64,000 bases of DNA from Arcanobacterium_A hippocoleae_A (GTDB lineage Bacteria > Actinomycetota > Actinomycetes > Actinomycetales > Actinomycetaceae). The notes under the pieces are model-generated. The model was not told the origin of the DNA, searched no databases, and saw only the letters and a program-made list of their open reading frames with translations. Positions 42,238 to 51,951 of the stretch are shown in pieces. Position 1 is the stretch's first letter. Every line of letters starts with the position of its first letter. Both the position numbers and the translations under genes were made by a program. The DNA lies in NCBI GenBank assembly GCA_040360365.1, contig CP136412.1; one strand, 5' to 3'.

Positions 42238-43143
42238 ATGATTAGCGAATCAGGAAAAATTCCCTGCAGCACGGCAGCAGCTGCTGTGTCTGCGGGAAAA
42301 AGTACGAACCAGTACACATTCAGCCGGCGGGCAAGCATTTGCGCCACCTATGCTTTCCTCATCGGCGGAATGCTGCTTTCAGTACTGCCGTTCGGAATTT
42401 CACTAATAACTTCCCTCCGCACCGAACAAGATTTGGCAGCTGCCGGCCCGCTCGCACTTCCAGCTGCGCTCACCGCGGAAAACTACATCGTTTTATTCAC
42501 TGAACACGCATTTTATGTTCCGCTTGCCGTCACATTGCAAATGGTTGGCGTAATCGTATTTGGGCAGCTATTTACCTCAGTGCTCGCAGCCTACGCTTTC
42601 GCCCGCCTGCGTTTCCCTGGCCGTGAAGTAATTTTCTGGCTCTATCTTGCCACTTTGATGATTCCTGCTGCCATATTAATGATTCCGCTATTTTCCGGAG
42701 CTGCTGCTTTTGGTTTGCGGAACACTTTCGCCGGACTGGTGGTTCCATTCATGTTCGGTTCACCCTACGCAATCTTTTTATTGCGTGAGAATTTCCGTGC
42801 AATTCCGCAGGAAATTCTGGATGCGGCAAAACTTGACGGCGCCGGAAATTGGCGGCAGCTTTTCGCGATAGTACTTCCAATGAGCCGCCCGATTATTGTT
42901 ACGCTGCTGCTGATTTCCATAGTTACTCAATGGAATTCATTTATGTGGCCGAAAATTATTGCACCCGATTCCGCCTGGCATGTGCTTTCTGTAGCTGCCT
43001 CAGCACTGCAAACACAATACACAGCGAACTGGACTCTGGTGATGTCTGCCGCTGCGGTGACTATACTTCCGCTCCTCCTAGTGTTTATCATTTTTAACCG
43101 GCAAATCATGCGTTCACTCGGCGCAATTACATCGGCACAATAA
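42238..43143 (+). CDS. Carbohydrate ABC importer permease (MalG/UgpE type)
   Basis: 301 residues; EAA loop EILDAAKLDGAGNWRQLFAIVLPMSRP. The first ~30 residues are a hydrophilic lead-in and the start at ATG 42238 is 12 bp after the previous stop. It pairs with the upstream permease; helices are intact, and the segment TQWNSFMWPKII near the end is characteristic of MalG-type permeases. Confidence 0.92.
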   Translation: MISESGKIPCSTAAAAVSAGKSTNQYTFSRRASICATYAFLIGGMLLSVLPFGISLITSLRTEQDLAAAGPLALPAALTAENYIVLFTEHAFYVPLAVTLQMVGVIVFGQLFTSVLAAYAFARLRFPGREVIFWLYLATLMIPAAILMIPLFSGAAAFGLRNTFAGLVVPFMFGSPYAIFLLRENFRAIPQEILDAAKLDGAGNWRQLFAIVLPMSRPIIVTLLLISIVTQWNSFMWPKIIAPDSAWHVLSVAASALQTQYTANWTLVMSAAAVTILPLLLVFIIFNRQIMRSLGAITSAQ

Positions 43144-43341
43144 ATTTGCATTTTCTTTGCAGCCGCGCTGCTGCCGTCATAATTCTGACCCGCTAGTGCG
43201 CCGGATTTTCGTTAGCGTGCGAAAAGATTTATTCCTGCGTTATCCTTGAGTGTAGCTTGCTGTCAAGATTGGAACCGTATTCGCGCCGTCGAGGCGGTTT
43301 ATTTCACCCCATTAGTTCCGGAATGTAAAGGTTGCCGCCAT

Positions 43342-44692
43342 ATGGATATCCGTCGTAAAATCTTCGCCGCCGCTGCCGCTGCCGGATTCGCTTTGAGCGG
43401 ATGCTCTCCTGCCGCAAATCAAACGCAGCCAGATTCACCTGAAGATGCCGGCAGTGCAAAAACCGCAATTACTTTCCGGCTTTGGGACGAGACAGCGAAA
43501 GCCTCGTATGAGCGTTCATTCAAAGAATTTACGAAACAGAATCCAGATATTGATGTGAAGCTTGAACTCGTACCGTGGGATAACTATTGGAAGCAGATTC
43601 CGCTTGATATTTCCGCAGGGCAGATGGCTGATGTGTATCTCGTAAATTCCGCTAATTTTGCGCAATACGCTGATGCCGGAAATCTTTTGGATATTTCCAA
43701 AACGGTTGGCAGCAAACATGAACAATGGCAAAAATCTGTGGTTGATCTTTATACACGCAACGGCGTGCTTTGGGGTGTGCCGCAGCTTTGGGATTCGATT
43801 GCGCTGTTCTATAACAAAGATTTGTTGGAGAAAGCTGATGTGGATCCAACGAAACTTACCTGGGCGCCTTTCACTGCCGACGGCTCTCCCGCCAGTGAAG
43901 ACACATTCTTACCCGCGGCGAAAAACTGACCGTCGATACTGGCGGGAAGACAGCTGCGGAAACAGGTTTCGACGCGGCAAATATCAAAACTTTCGCTTTC
44001 AACGCACAAGCTGATATGCAGGCAATTTATCTTGATTTCTGGGCGCAGAACGGCGCTGTTTATCAGCAGAATGACGGCACTTTTGATTTCGGAAGCGATA
44101 AAGGCGCCGAAGCTGCCAAGTATCTTATTGATTTAATTCATAAACATCATATTGCTCCGCCAGCTGCTGAGACGAATATTAATCCAGACATCTCGCGGGA
44201 TTTATTTATTCGCGGCGAGATGGCAATGTTCCAGTCAGGTCCATACAATCTGAAGCATATCGCCGCTAATGCGAAGTTTGATTGGGGAATTGCTCCGATG
44301 GTTTCCGGGCCTGAAGGCCGCGTGAGCGTGGTGCACGGAGTTGCTGCCGTGGGTAATGCGCAAACGAAACACAAGGAAGCAGCAGCAAAACTGCTCACTT
44401 GGCTTGGATCGAAAGCGGGGCAGCTGCCATTGGCTGCCGACGGTGTTTCTTTCCCCGGTGTGGTGGAAGCGCAGGAAGCTTTTGTGAATTATTGGGCGAA
44501 GCAGGGGTAGATGTTTCAATATTTGTGAAAGCTGCTTCGCAGCAGACTACTCCGGCACCGTTCGGCGCAGAAGTAGCAGCCGGGATAAATGCCTATACTC
44601 CGCTTCTGCTGGATCTTTTCCTTGGAGCAAAGCCGGTGCCTGCAGGTTTGAAAGAAGCACAAGACGCCGGCAATAAGGCGATGGGGAAGTAA
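43342..44692 (+). CDS. Sugar ABC importer substrate-binding lipoprotein, two frameshifts
   Basis: ~451-residue extracellular solute-binding protein of family 1. The lipobox LSGC places the lipidated Cys at ~22, after a short signal peptide starting MDIRRKIF. Two one-base losses, near 43906 (restored: TFLTRGEKLTVD) and near 44507 (restored: KQGVDVSIF), divide it. The later GEMAMFQSGPYNL motif is typical of the family. The ~200-bp gap from the permeases has the promoter-like stretch before ATG 43342. It feeds the two upstream permeases; the sugar cannot be named from sequence. Confidence 0.9.
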
Positions 44693-44705
44693 ATTATTTG
44701 TTAAA

Positions 44706-45284
44706 TTATTTATTAATTTCCGCTGTAATGATTCCGTCTGCTCCGCGTTCAATCACGGTAAGCGTTTCATAGAATCCTTCTTGCCCGCCATACCACGGAT
44801 CGGGAACATCATATTCGCCGTCGGAAGTATAAAAATCTGAATACCGTGACCGTTTCCGGCAGCGTTCCAAGTTTTCCAATACACCGCCAGTACCAAAAAC
44901 TCCGTTCGGGCAATACGGCGCAGTACCGTCGTACTCCCGCCAAAGATGCAGTTTCGCTAAATCTGCACCCGCTTCGTTCATCATTCGGCGCAATGCGTGA
45001 GCGTGCCCAACCGTCATTGCCAGAATGAGATCTGCTTCCTGGAGTTCTTTTTCTGTTGCGCGATGTGCAGAGCGCCGGGGAACTGTGTAACCTGCTTCGC
45101 GCAGTACCAGCTGTGCACGCGAATCGATTGGATTTCCTTGTTCTTCAGCGGAAACAGCCGCAGATTTTACTTCCGAATTCGCAATCCCTGCTTGTGCCAG
45201 TTTTTCCCGCAGCACAACCTCGCCCATCGGAGAGCGGCAAATATTTCCGGTGCAAACCACGAGAATGCGGTATGGTGAGTTCAT
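44706..45284 (-). CDS. Low-molecular-weight protein-tyrosine phosphatase
   Basis: 192 residues. The P-loop VCTGNICRSP carries the catalytic Cys11 and Arg17, and the general-acid loop is DVPDPWYGG near the C-terminus. The family acts on tyrosine-phosphorylated regulators and exopolysaccharide kinases. Arsenate-reductase-like relatives lack this DP loop arrangement. It stands convergent to the sugar importer and 94 bp downstream of nrdF on the same strand. Intact. Confidence 0.92.
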   Translation of the reverse strand: MNSPYRILVVCTGNICRSPMGEVVLREKLAQAGIANSEVKSAAVSAEEQGNPIDSRAQLVLREAGYTVPRRSAHRATEKELQEADLILAMTVGHAHALRRMMNEAGADLAKLHLWREYDGTAPYCPNGVFGTGGVLENLERCRKRSRYSDFYTSDGEYDVPDPWYGGQEGFYETLTVIERGADGIITAEINK

Positions 45285-45378
45285 TTTCTTCCTGCAGCTT
45301 TCAGCTGTGTAAATTACGTGCCGTCACAAATACTCGCGAACCTGGCGCGAGTATTTGTGAAATGTCAATGTCCGCGAA

Positions 45379-46353
45379 TCAGAAATCCCAATCCGCATCT
45401 TCAGTAGCTTCTGCCGTACCAATCACATAGGAGGATCCGGAACCGGAGAAGAAATCGTGGTTTTCGTCGGCGTTTGGTGAAAGCGCCGCAAGAATTGCCG
45501 GGTTCACTGCCGTTTGATCCGCAGGGAATAGCGCCTCATATCCAAGGTTCATCAGGGCCTTGTTTGCGTTGTAGCGCAAAAACATTTTTACGTCTTCGGT
45601 CAAACCCATCTCGTCGTAAAGCGATTCAGTGTATCCCTCTTCATTGTCATATAGATCCATCAACAGCTCGAAAGTGTAATCTTTCAATTCTTGCTGCCGT
45701 TCCGGGAAGCTTTCTTCACTGCCTGCTGGTATTTATACCCAATGTAGTATCCGTGTACGGCTTCATCGCGAATAATCAGGCGAATCAAATCTGCGGTATT
45801 GGTAAGTTTTGCGTGCGCAGACCAGTACATCGGAGCATAAAATCCGGAATAGAAGAGGAATGACTCCAGCATTGTAGAGGCGACTTTCCGCTTCTCCGGA
45901 TCGTCTCCGCGATAATAGCTGAGCACAATTTCAGCTTTCTGCTGCAGATACTCGTTTTCCTCAGACCAGCGGAAAGTTTCTTCAATTTCCTCCGTCGAAA
46001 TGAGTGTGGAAAAATCGAGGAATAAGATTTTGCATGTACCGATTCCATAAAAGCAATATTGGTGTATACCGCTTCTTCATGCGGCGTGATTGCGTCTGGA
46101 ATCAGTGATACTGCACCGACGGTGCCTTGAATCGTGTCAAGCAAAGTCAAACCGGTAAACACCCGTGTGGTCATCTGCTGCTCATGCGGCTTAAGTGTGT
46201 TCCAGGACTGAATATCATTCGAAAGCGGAATTTTTCTGGAAGCCAGAAATTGCCGGTTAAACGTTCCCAGACTTCTTGGTCTTTTTCGTCCAGAATCTTA
46301 TTCCAGTTAATCGCCTGTACCGCAGACACCAGCTTCAACTTTTCACTGCTCAT
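45379..46353 (-). CDS. nrdF: Class Ib ribonucleotide reductase small subunit, three frameshifts
   Basis: Four segments rebuild one ~324-residue Mn/Fe-Tyr radical subunit. The metal ligands include the E-x2-H of MESVHAKSYS and the later E-x2-H of RDEAVHGYYIGYK. The C-terminal tail ends in DWDF for docking to NrdE. Losses are in A/T runs near 46237 (LPEKIPLSNDIQSW), 46011 (SSIFSTLISTEE) and 45703 (KKSFPERQQELKD). It lies 102 bp after nrdE in the nrdHIEF operon. Confidence 0.93.
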
Positions 46354-46455
46354 CTCAACCTCTAATTCCTTATCGATTTCACATTCGGTTCTAGTTATTT
46401 CAAAGTTATCAATTTTCCCGTTTCCGGATTCTGCTTCACACAGCCAGGCGGCTCA

Positions 46456-48602
46456 TCAGAGCATGCAGGAGACACATCCTTCAACTTCTGTACCTTCCAA
46501 AGCTGCCTGACGAATCCGCATATAGTACAGTGTCTTGATTCCTTTTCGCCATGCGTAAATGTAGTTTTTATTTACATCGCGCGTAGTGACTGTATCCGGA
46601 TAGAACAGCGTGAGTGAAAGCCCTTGATCAACGTGCTGTGTAGCGACGGCATACGTATCAATAATTGCTTTCGGACCGATTTCGTATGCGTCTTTATAGT
46701 ATTCACGATTTTCGTTCGTCATATATGGAGCCGGATAATATACTCGGCCAATCTTGCCTTCTTTCCGAATTTCAATCTGCGAAACAATCGGGTGAATTGA
46801 AGACGTCGAATTATTGATATATGAAATAGAACCGGTTGGCGGTACTGCCTGCAGATTTTGGTTATACATGCCGTAAGCTTGGACATCTGCTTTTAGCTGA
46901 CGCCAGTTCTCCTGCGTTGGAATTTGCACCCGCGCAAAAGCTCTTTCACCCGTTCAGTACGCGGAACCCATTCCTGCTCAGTGTATTTATCAAAGAAAGT
47001 TCCTTTCGCATAGTCTGAGTTTTCGAAGTTTTCGAATTTCTCACCGCGTTCTTTTGCAAGCTCCATTGAAGCGCGAATCGCATGATAGGCAACCGTGTAG
47101 AAGTAAATATTCGTAAAATCGAGTGCTTCTTCGCTGCCGTAATGAATCCGCTCCCGGCCTAAATAGCCGTGCAGGTTCATCTGCCCCAGTCCGATAGAAT
47201 GCGACATTCTATTTCCGCGTTCAATCGACGGTACTGAAGAGTTATCTGCACGGTCAGAAACTGCTGTGAGGGCACGAATTGCGGTTTCGACCGTTTTTCC
47301 AAAATCTGGAGAATCCATCGTCTTCGCAATATTTAGCGAACCCAGGTTGCATGAAATATCTTTCCCCACCTTGGCATAACTTAAATCTGCATTGAACTGC
47401 GAAGGTTCAGAAACTTGCAGAATTTCCGAGCAGAGATTCGACATCGTAACTCTGCCTGCAATTGGGTTAAGTTTGTTTACCGTATCTTCAAATACAATGT
47501 ACGGATAGCCAGATTCAAACTGAATTTCAGCTAACGTCTGGAAGAAATGCCGCGCGTTTATCTTTGACTTGCGAATCCGCTTATCATTAACCATTTCTTC
47601 GTATTTTTCCGTCACTGAAATCTCCGTAAACGGCTTCCCGTATACGCGCTCAATATCGTAAGGGGAGAAAAGGTACATATCCGCATTGCGTTTGGCTAAC
47701 TCGAAAGTAATATCCGGAATAATCACACCGAGCGAAAGCGTTTTAATCCGAATCTTTTCGTCTGCATTCTCACGCTTCGTATCAAGAAACCGCATAATAT
47801 CAGGATGATGCGCGTGCAGATAAACTGCTCCGGCGCCTTGGCGTGCGCCAAGCTGATTCGCATAAGAAAAAGCGTCTTCAAGCAGTTTCATTACCGGATT
47901 TACCCCGGAAGATTGATTCTGAATCTTCTTAATCGGAGCGCCTTGTTCCCGCAGATTCGAGAGATTTAATGCCACACCGCCGCCGCGTTTTGAAAGCTGC
48001 AGCGAAGAGTTAATTGCACGCGCAATTGATTCCATATTGTCTTCAACACGCAGCAGGAAACATGAAACTAATTCACCGCGGGCAGCCTTACCGGCATTCA
48101 AGAATGTCGGTGTGGCCGGCTGGAAGCGGCCGTTGATAATTTCTTCCATTAGTTCCATTGCATACTCTTCATTGCCGTTTGCGAGAGTTAAAGCAACCAT
48201 GCAGACACGATCTTCATAGCGTTCAAGGTAGCGGGTACCGTCGAACGTTTTCAGAGTATAGGAAGTGTAGTACTTAAACGCACCAAGGAATGTTGGAAAA
48301 CGGAACTTGTGCGCATAGCATGCTTTGAAGAGTTTTTTGATAAATGTGAAATCGTACGCTGCAATCACGTCTTGTTCGTAATATCCCTCTGTAAGCAGGT
48401 AATCAATCTTCTCTTCGAGGTCATGGAAATATACGGTGTTTTGGTTTACATGCTGCAGGAAGTATTGCCGGGCTGCCATCCGATCGGCAGCAAACTGAAT
48501 CTTGCCGTCGGCATCATACAGATTCAGCTGTGCATTCAGTGCGTGGTAATCCAATCCCGGAACAGTGATTTCTTCACCAATGTCAGTTAGAGTTGTGTCC
48601 AA
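46456..48602 (-). CDS. nrdE: Class Ib ribonucleotide reductase large subunit, one frameshift
   Basis: ~715 residues. The N-terminal MDTTLTDIGEE leads to the catalytic barrel with FLNAGKAARGELVSC, the radical-path tyrosine region and NLCSEI. It ends in the redox-active EGCVSCML tail that is re-reduced by NrdH. One T is missing near 46938 (restored: ELFARVQIPTQENW). It reduces NDPs and overlaps nrdI by 16 bp. Confidence 0.95.
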
Positions 48603-48988
48603 AATTCTTCCAATCCCTCTTGTACTTTCTTCACATCTTCAGGTGTACCAAGCAGTTCGAAACGATACATATGCGGTACTTTTGCCTTTGCACTGATAAT
48701 ATCTCCGGCGAGACAGTATGCTTCACCAAAATTTGTATTCCCGCTGGAAATGACTCCGCGAAGCAAGCTGCGATTATGTGAATCGTTGAGAAACTTAATC
48801 ACTTGCTTCGGGACTGCGCCTTTCTGATTTCCGCCTCCGTACGTTGGAACTATCAGCACGTACGGTTCAGTAATCTGAACTGGTTCATCATGCGGCCGAA
48901 GCGGGATTCGCTGTGCCGGAAATCCAAGCTTTTCAACGAAACGTTTCGTGTTGTTCGTCGCGGACGAAAAATAGACAATCTGTACCAT
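48587..48988 (-). CDS. nrdI: NrdI flavodoxin-like protein
   Basis: 133 residues; VQIVYFSSATNNTKRFVEK and VPTYGGGNQKGAVPKQV are the NrdI FMN-binding loops. It supplies the oxidant for assembling the Mn2 tyrosyl-radical cofactor of NrdF. Start ATG 48988 preceded by GGAGG. Intact. Confidence 0.95.
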   Translation of the reverse strand: MVQIVYFSSATNNTKRFVEKLGFPAQRIPLRPHDEPVQITEPYVLIVPTYGGGNQKGAVPKQVIKFLNDSHNRSLLRGVISSGNTNFGEAYCLAGDIISAKAKVPHMYRFELLGTPEDVKKVQEGLEEFWTQL

Positions 48989-49208
48989 CTATATCCGTTC
49001 CTCCTGAGAATTATTTGACAAAACCTGCGCATCTCCCGCTTCTGCAGCACTTCTGTTTGTGCAGCGAAAGCTGCATCTCCGCCTGCGTTTGGCTGTTCGC
49101 CGCGAAAGTTTGGCTGTTCGCCGCTAAATTTTAAACGCTTATCTTTCTTTTTCAACACGCATTAAACACGCGGATAATGCCGCAGCACCCAAATTTAGCT
49201 GCGCACGT

Positions 49209-49457
49209 TTAAGCAGTAACAACCGCAGCTGTGCTCTTTACCAAAGCTTTAATCTTGTCTGGGCGGAATCCAGCCCAATGATCCCCGTCTGCAAAAATAA
49301 CCGGCGCTTGCTGATATCCAAGCGCTTTGACGGTAGCGAGAGCTGCTTCATCCTGAGTTAGGTCAACTTCCGCAAATTCCAAATTGTTCTTCTTCAGCGC
49401 CCGCTTTGTTGCATTGCACTGCACGCAATTCGGCTTGGTATAGACCGTAATACTCAT
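49209..49457 (-). CDS. nrdH: Glutaredoxin-like NrdH
   Basis: 82 residues from ATG 49457 (GGAGAG eight bases upstream), chosen over a longer frame to 49514. The C-x2-C active site is NCVQCNATKRAL. The C-terminal AGFRPDKIKAL is the NrdH thioredoxin-reductase docking motif. It reduces NrdE. First gene of nrdHIEF. The 220-bp gap to nrdI has no gene. Confidence 0.95.
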   Translation of the reverse strand: MSITVYTKPNCVQCNATKRALKKNNLEFAEVDLTQDEAALATVKALGYQQAPVIFADGDHWAGFRPDKIKALVKSTAAVVTA

Positions 49458-49916
49458 CTTTCCACTCTCCTTCTGCCAGTGATTCACTAGCCGTATTTCT
49501 CTGCAAATTGGCATAAAACCAAATCGGTACTCGTTTTGAGCGCCACAGACAAAAACACTACACCTAGTGGCACCATTTTCGCTGCACCACTAGATGGTGT
49601 GCCTTGTGCGAAATCTCGCTTTGTGTATTTTTCGTTTCTGTTTGCCTGTGGAAAGCTCTGACATTCAGGTGGAGCAACTATCGAAATCAGAAACAAAGGA
49701 AAGAAGAAAACCACACAGTTACTCCACCGAATGAAAATCAAAATTGAGCCAACGTTTCCCGAAACTTTGCCTCAAATTAAGATATTTCAACTATCGCACG
49801 CCTAACCCGGGAAATTTCCGTGCCTTTTTGAAATAGAACTTCGCTTTCTTTGCAAACAAGCCAAAAAATACGTTTCAAACTACTTTTCACAAAAATTTCT
49901 CCACTTAAACACAGGC
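49458..49916. other. nrdHIEF upstream region
   Basis: The right-hand leader of the nrd operon. It contains the candidate NrdR boxes (listed separately). The rest, 49610-49916, is AT-rich with no gene; small open frames have no RBS or family. Confidence 0.5.
49555..49602. promoter_or_regulatory. Candidate paired NrdR boxes before nrdH
   Basis: ACACTACACCTAGTGG (49555-49570) and ACCACTAGATGGTGTG (49586-49601), ~100 bp upstream of the nrdH start. One matches the reverse complement of the other around CTAG. NrdR of class Ib operons binds two such boxes. The 26-bp centre spacing differs from the common ~31 bp, so this is a candidate only. Confidence 0.45.
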
Positions 49917-49979
49917 TGTGGATAATTCTTTATCGACTTAGCCACAGAAATCAGATATTTTATCCACAGGAGTGGATAA
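49917..49979. promoter_or_regulatory. Cluster of three DnaA boxes
   Basis: Two perfect consensus boxes in opposite orientation, TGTGGATAA (49917-49925) and TTATCCACA (49960-49968), plus AGTGGATAA (49971-49979, one mismatch). They fall within 63 bp of AT-rich, gene-free DNA ~460 bp upstream of nrdH. No dnaA, dnaN or rpmH is nearby, so this is unlikely to be the main origin. Confidence 0.65.
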
Positions 49980-50104
49980 ATGAGGAGACTGTGTCATTTC
50001 CCGCAAATGAAAATCGTGCCCCGCTCTCGGCGTGGCGAAAATTTCGGGCGTGTCTAACTTGAGTTAAAAAGCTCGGCACATTTTGTTTGCATTATTGGTA
50101 TCGG

Positions 50105-50373
50105 CTGACGTAACTGATGGCAGGATCTCCGCGAGTACCCGTAACTGGTGGCACAATTTGTATTTTTTAAACGTAACTGGCGGCAAAATGCCCTGTACGG
50201 TTACGTAACTAGTGGCAAAATGGATAGTTTTAATTAACGACGGGAGCGCCGTCGTTCCGGTAAGCCTGTAACCAGCGATAATACAAGCACTTCCGACGGC
50301 AATAATCCCAACCCGAGTTCTTGCCACCACTTACGTGAAGAAAATAAGTTCCCGCCACTAGTTACGTAATAAG
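50105..50373. repeat. Interspersed ~31-bp repeat array, locus 3
   Basis: Four direct units with CGTAACT cores at 50109, 50140, 50172 and 50204 (spacing 31, 32, 32). A perfect 8-bp-arm hairpin follows (AACGACGG 50236-50243, CCGTCGTT 50249-50256), then two inverted units with cores at 50331 and 50362. The hairpin and the ACAGGCT beside it match locus 1 in reverse complement. The transposase remnant starts ~30 bp beyond the array. Confidence 0.85.
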
Positions 50374-50400
50374 AACGAGTTCTTACTGTCGGTTGCGCGG

Positions 50401-50683
50401 TGCTGCGAAACCCTCACCCGTAAACCTATCGGCTGGAAAGAAAATACCAACAAACGCCGACACCGTCTCTACGATACTCCAGCACCCCTGCCAACGGCTA
50501 ATACGAACATAAGCCTTATCGCCACACCAGTATGCCGACCTTGAACACGCCTATCAACACCTCAACCCGGCCCAGCCCGCACGGGAAATCCTGCACTTTC
50601 AAAACACTCTCACCGGCCTAGCGAAAACCAAAACCGAAGACCTCAATGCAGCTGTTCCCACACCTCGAACCCTGCTTCATTAG
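50401..50683 (+). pseudogene. Transposase C-terminal remnant
   Basis: Decayed end of a DDE transposase/integrase-like gene. The segments KPIGWKENTNKRRHRLYDTP, then LQRLIRT-like codons with an extra base, then QYADLEHAYQHLNPAQPA and REILHFQNTLTGLAKTK are readable over at least two frames, with a stop at 50681. The YDTPxTPLxRL and LNPAxLxREI pattern is common at the C-terminus of actinobacterial integrase-type transposases. No catalytic triad is present. Unlike most breaks in this window, at least one frame change is not in a homopolymer. Confidence 0.6.
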
Positions 50684-50822
50684 CAGAGTCAAGGCCGGTG
50701 AATGCAGGTAAGGTGAAGCCTCAAGGTGTTTCCCAGTTCTTAGGATTCCGTGGGGCAGCAGCCTGTTTTGCTGCATTTAGTGCCGGGAAATTCTTCTAGT
50801 TCTGCTCAGAAGATTATGCACC

Positions 50823-51343
50823 TTATGCTTTACCGTAGAGAATGTCCCATGCCTGCTGTGCGGGCTCAATAGTGAAACCAGTAAGTTTACTTTCAGCCAG
50901 GACGTGTGCAATATCAGCAGTAACAACAAGCCCCCACGCGTAAGGATTACTGGGCGGGAAATACCCTACACGATCGTCAGCACCAGAAAACCTCACAAGT
51001 GAATAGCCCGCAACATCAGGACTGCGTTTACGACGAATCGTTACCGGCCGCACCTCCATCCCCGCAACACCGCAAGCTGTGAAAACCTCAACCAACCTTT
51101 GAGAAAAACCCGTTCGCTTAATCCCGGCCACAACCAATCAACAAGCCGCCCCCAGCTCCAGGGCGCCAGCCACAAATCTTCAGGAAGAGCGCTCAAACCC
51201 TCATGAATAATTACTTTCTCATAATCTCTTCCATCAGGAAGAGTAGCCGGATAATCCTGATTCTTTCCCTCCCACATGAGTCTGACCCACAGGGTGCCCG
51301 AACTGCCTTTTGGTTCTATTACATACCGATTCGCTAATTCCAT
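50823..51343 (-). CDS. Immunity-like protein C, frameshifted
   Basis: ~172 residues, third paralogue of the immunity family at 26554-27073, about 60-65% identical by eye. Shared blocks are SSGTLWVRLMWEG, LWLAPWSWGRLVDWLW, CGVAGMEV, TIRRKRSPDVAGYSLVRF and YFPPSNPYA. One T is missing near 51103 (restored: ERVFSQRLVEVF). It starts at ATG 51343, eight bases after the toxin stop, so the pair is tightly coupled. It probably protects against the adjacent AHH nuclease; the mechanism is unknown. Confidence 0.7.
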
Positions 51344-51350
51344 GATGTTC

Positions 51351-51840
51351 CTAACACCTTGGCGGGTACTGACGCAAAACCGCAGTACGCTTATTTAACA
51401 CTGACTTCTTCGACGGATACGGGAATATTTTAAACCATTCATCCCATGATTTATTCGCCTTATAAGCTTTCGAGCGATGATCATACTTTTCCCGCCACAC
51501 AAGATACTTCGGATGATGAATCGAATCACCGCCCTTAAACTTTGCTCTTTCATACTTGACTTCAAACTTAACCGGGAGCGCATGATGCGCCCCGCAACGA
51601 TTCCCAGGATTTTTTGCAAAATAGATAGCCAGATTATGCCGAATATTACTCTTAATATACGAACGATATTTCGCTACCGCAGCTTTAATCTCTTTCTTTG
51701 CAAGCTGCTGAACCGCCATCCGCCCAGCCTGCACCAAAGCAGGCGCAGCAACACGCTGAAATAATATCCGACCACCCGCCGCGAGAAGCGGTACCAAGAA
51801 AGCAGGATCAGCAACTATCGGATACGCATAGGTACCGGAT
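51351..51840 (-). pseudogene. Truncated polymorphic toxin, AHH/HNH nuclease end
   Basis: The readable protein begins TYAYPIVADPAF, a pretoxin motif seen before C-terminal toxin domains of secreted actinobacterial proteins. A helical linker (LLAAGGRILFQRVAAPAL, KKEIKAAVAKYRSYIKSN) and the nuclease end follow: NRCGAHHALPVKF, DSIHHPKYLVW, VLNKRTAV, RQYPPRC. The frame has a stop near 51897 and then no delivery domain, so this is a displaced toxin tip rather than a full secreted toxin. It is followed by immunity gene C. An internal start within the linker is possible but would give a non-secreted toxin. Confidence 0.7.
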
Positions 51841-51951
51841 AGTCGGAAAACAGATTGGATTAAACAGCGAAAAATTACCGCAAACTGCTAAAAACTCCCC
51901 AATAACCACTTTCGCATTGCTAAACCAGTGAATAATCAGCAAGATAGGCAT

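Noticed and set aside
49917..49979. Chromosomal origin of replication
   Set aside because: Only three boxes, and no dnaA, dnaN, recF, gyrB or rpmH nearby.
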